From positions 1-6,492 of the forward strand of contig JAIYBS010000100.1 in assembly GCA_027488415.1 (NCBI GenBank): a stretch of 6,492 nt of DNA. The letters run 5' to 3'. The DNA is from Planctomycetaceae bacterium (GTDB taxonomy: Bacteria > Planctomycetota > Phycisphaerae > Phycisphaerales > SM1A02). Each line of letters starts with the position of its first letter. Within the stretch, counting starts at the first letter, position 1. Below, in pieces: positions 4,869 through 6,492 of the stretch. The translations under genes and the position numbers were made by a program. The notes under the pieces were generated by a model. That model worked only from the letters and a program-made list of their open reading frames with translations, did no database searches and had not been told where the DNA came from.

Positions 4869-6492
4869 TCAGGGGCAGGCGCCCCACTGGCCGAGTAGGA
4901 GGCCCAGGTCGGCACCCGTCACGACGCCGTCGCCGTTCAGGTCACCGGTGCCCGAGAAGCCCCAGTTGCCCAGGAGCAGGCCCAGGTCGGCGCCCGTCAC
5001 GTTGCCGTCGCTGTTGAGGTCGCCCGTGCACGGCGGAGCCGCCGGCGCGGTGATCTCGACGTTGAACGGACCCACGGCCGCGGCGTTGAAGCCGCCGACG
5101 GCGATGTAGTACGTGCTGCCGGCGGTGAGCTCGATCTCGATCTTCGACGTGTACGGAGCGGCACCTGCGGTGCAGCCGTCATCGTCGCAGGCGAGGTTCG
5201 AGCTCGGGTCGCCGCAGGTCGTCAGCACCGCGAGGCGGGCATCGACCGTCGTGCCGGTGTCGCCGCAGTTGCCGATCGTGTAGAGGCCGCTCACCGTCGG
5301 AACGAAGGAGACGTAGCGGGTATCCACCAGCACCGGGGTGCCGATCGGGAAGGTGCAGAAGCCGGTCAGGTCGAGGTTGGGGTACTCCGCGTTCGGAATG
5401 ACCTGGTTGACGCCCACGATGCCGGTGAGGATGTTCGCCGGGTCGCAGGGGTTGAGCGGGGGCGGGGGCGGAACGTCGGGCCCGATCTCGATGACGAGCT
5501 GGGGAGCGAGCGGGGCCGTGAAGCCCGGCTCCGAGTACGCGCCGACCGCGATGAACACCGGGGTCCCGGCGACGCCCTCGAAGGCGACCGACGAGGCGTA
5601 GTTGGTGTCGGTCGGGGTGCCGCACGCATCATCGTCGCACGCCGTGATCGTGGAGGCGTCGCCGCAGGTCGACATCACCGCGATGCGGGTGTCGTCGGTC
5701 TGGGCGCAGCTGTTCACGCGGTACCAGCCGCTCGTCGCCGGGACGAAGCGCAGGTAGGTCGGGTGACGGATGAACTCGTCACCGAGCGGACCCGAGTCGC
5801 AGATCCCGGTGAGGTCCAGGTCGGCGACCATCACGTCGGTGGCGAGCGTGTTCAGGCCGAGCACGGCCTCGGTCGGTGCATCGCAGGGGTTCGCCGGGGG
5901 CGTGCCGACGGCGATGTTCACGAACAGCTCCGGCGCGAGGGTGGCCTCGAAACCGGGCTCCGAGTACGCGCCGACGGCGATGTAGTACGTCGTGCCCGCG
6001 ACGGCGTTGAAGCCGACCGAGGACGCGAAGTTCTGGTCGGACTGTCCGCCGCAGCCGTCGTCATCGCAGGCGACGACGGTCGAGGCGTCGCCGCAGGTGG
6101 TGAGGATCGAGACGCGGGCGTCGTCGGTCTGCGAGCAGGTGTCGACGACGTAGTACGCCGAGGTCGGCGCCGTGAACGCGAGGTACGTCGGGTGACGGTT
6201 GATCTCGTCGCCGAAGGTGCCCATGTCGCAGAACGTGCCCATGTCGAGGTCGAACGCGCCCTCGTTGGTGGCGAGCACGTTCAGGCCCACGACGGCCGGG
6301 GTCGGCGCGGAGCAGGCGTCGAACGGAGGCGCGCCGGCAGCGATGTCGACGAGCAGCGTCGCCGGGGGGGCGGCGGTGGTGCTGTAGAGGCCGACCGCGA
6401 TGTACACGGTCTGGCCAGCGGCGAGGGTGAACTCGACCTCGCTCGACAGCGCTGGGCAGGCTCCATTGGCGGTGTCGTCGTTGCAGGTGAGC
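4869..6492 (-). CDS. Secreted repeat protein with PPC-like repeats and C-terminal tandem EF-hand module, 3' part
   Basis: The frame is open to the right edge (first visible residues LTCNDDTANGACPALSSEV), so the N-terminus and signal peptide are outside the window; 540 residues are visible. The GTG at 6405-6407 is an internal Val inside a repeat (TVYIAVGLYS), not a start. The visible part is one partial and three full PPC-like beta repeats of about 140-147 residues. Each carries a hydrophobic strand, an [R/V]-D-T/A-R-type strand, TTCGD or STCGD, an acidic cysteine loop (ACDDDGC or ACDDDAC) and an AG-x-x-Y/F-x-IAVG-x-Y/F strand. A proline run (DVPPPPPLNP) links repeats two and three. The final 53 residues are a double EF-hand (DLNSDGNVTGAD, DLNGDGVVTGAD) ending WGACP. 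The protein is acidic and Cys-rich, fitting an extracellular, disulfide-bonded, possibly calcium-binding protein. No enzymatic domain is visible; one could lie upstream. Transcription ends at the hairpin at 4788-4826. Confidence 0.94.
   Translation of the reverse strand, partial: LTCNDDTANGACPALSSEVEFTLAAGQTVYIAVGLYSTTAAPPATLLVDIAAGAPPFDACSAPTPAVVGLNVLATNEGAFDLDMGTFCDMGTFGDEINRHPTYLAFTAPTSAYYVVDTCSQTDDARVSILTTCGDASTVVACDDDGCGGQSDQNFASSVGFNAVAGTTYYIAVGAYSEPGFEATLAPELFVNIAVGTPPANPCDAPTEAVLGLNTLATDVMVADLDLTGICDSGPLGDEFIRHPTYLRFVPATSGWYRVNSCAQTDDTRIAVMSTCGDASTITACDDDACGTPTDTNYASSVAFEGVAGTPVFIAVGAYSEPGFTAPLAPQLVIEIGPDVPPPPPLNPCDPANILTGIVGVNQVIPNAEYPNLDLTGFCTFPIGTPVLVDTRYVSFVPTVSGLYTIGNCGDTGTTVDARLAVLTTCGDPSSNLACDDDGCTAGAAPYTSKIEIELTAGSTYYIAVGGFNAAAVGPFNVEITAPAAPPCTGDLNSDGNVTGADLGLLLGNWGFSGTGDLNGDGVVTGADLGLLLGQWGACP
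4872..5030 (-). repeat. Tandem EF-hand (dockerin-like) module of the PPC-repeat protein
   Basis: The last 53 residues have loops DLNSDGNVTGAD and DLNGDGVVTGAD, each followed by LGLLLGNWG or LGLLLGQWG. Loop positions 1, 5 and 12 are Asp and position 3 is Asn, the arrangement usual in type I dockerins. A Cys precedes the first loop and another is the penultimate residue, 51 positions later, exactly as in the neighbouring protein. Confidence 0.9.
5034..5453 (-). repeat. PPC-like repeat 3 (most divergent copy)
   Basis: This copy begins NPCDPANILTGIVGVNQ after the proline linker and contains DARLAVLTTCGD, ACDDDGC and GSTYYIAVGGF. It lacks the GDE-x-x-RHPTYL segment of copies 1 and 2 and replaces it with VDTRYVSFVP. 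It adjoins the EF-hand module. Confidence 0.8.
5454..5894 (-). repeat. PPC-like repeat 2
   Basis: This copy begins ANPCDAPTEAVLGLNTLATD and contains GDEFIRHPTYLRF, DDTRIAVMSTCGD, ACDDDAC, GTPVFIAVGAYSEPGF and the proline run. It is clearly closest to repeat 1 in protein and in DNA; for example, both share a long match around AYSEPGF. This suggests a fairly recent duplication. Confidence 0.85.
5895..6320 (-). repeat. PPC-like repeat 1
   Basis: This copy begins DACSAPTPAVVGLNVLATN and contains GDEINRHPTYLAF, DDARVSILTTCGD, ACDDDGC and GTTYYIAVGAYSEPGF. The boundaries are approximate. The region 6321-6491 is the C-terminal end of a further copy (CNDD, AGQTVYIAVGLYS) cut by the window edge. Confidence 0.85.

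Noticed and set aside
6405..6407. GTG as a start codon for the PPC-repeat protein
   Set aside because: It encodes a Val inside a conserved strand of a repeat. The frame continues upstream with matching repeat sequence to the window edge.

Overview
The window is high-GC bacterial DNA with strong GC preference at third codon positions. It most likely comes from a planctomycete of the Phycisphaerae type. The main clue is that two neighbouring secreted proteins end in a tandem EF-hand (dockerin-like) module of the GADLGLLLGNWG kind, which I recognise as common at the C-termini of exported planctomycete proteins. This lineage call is inference from protein style; there is no rRNA or other marker here.

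Layout: (1) bases 3-821, plus strand, the 3' part of a gene of unknown function that enters from the left edge. (2) bases 806-3006, minus strand, a probable two-gene unit: a small predicted lipoprotein (2461-3006) followed after 29 bases by a full-length malic enzyme (806-2431). The malic enzyme converges on gene 1, and the two coding ends overlap by 16 bases. (3) bases 3109-4677, minus strand, a complete 522-residue secreted protein with a signal peptide, an N-terminal beta-type domain, two PPC-like beta domains and the EF-hand module. Its own rho-independent terminator follows, and two short perfect palindromes precede it. (4) bases 4869 to the right edge, minus strand, the 3' part of a second secreted protein. 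It has at least three full tandem PPC-like repeats plus part of a fourth, a proline-rich linker and a closely related EF-hand module, followed by another rho-independent terminator.

The two secreted proteins appear to be separate transcription units that share a C-terminal module and a repeat type. They were probably built by domain duplication and shuffling and are likely displayed or anchored outside the cytoplasm. The malic enzyme is central carbon metabolism (malate to pyruvate) and has no obvious functional link to its neighbours. I found no RNA gene, CRISPR array, insertion sequence or phage element. I do not see a clear novel multi-gene system. The most interesting item is the conserved, cysteine-bracketed double EF-hand tail and its associated acidic-loop repeats.
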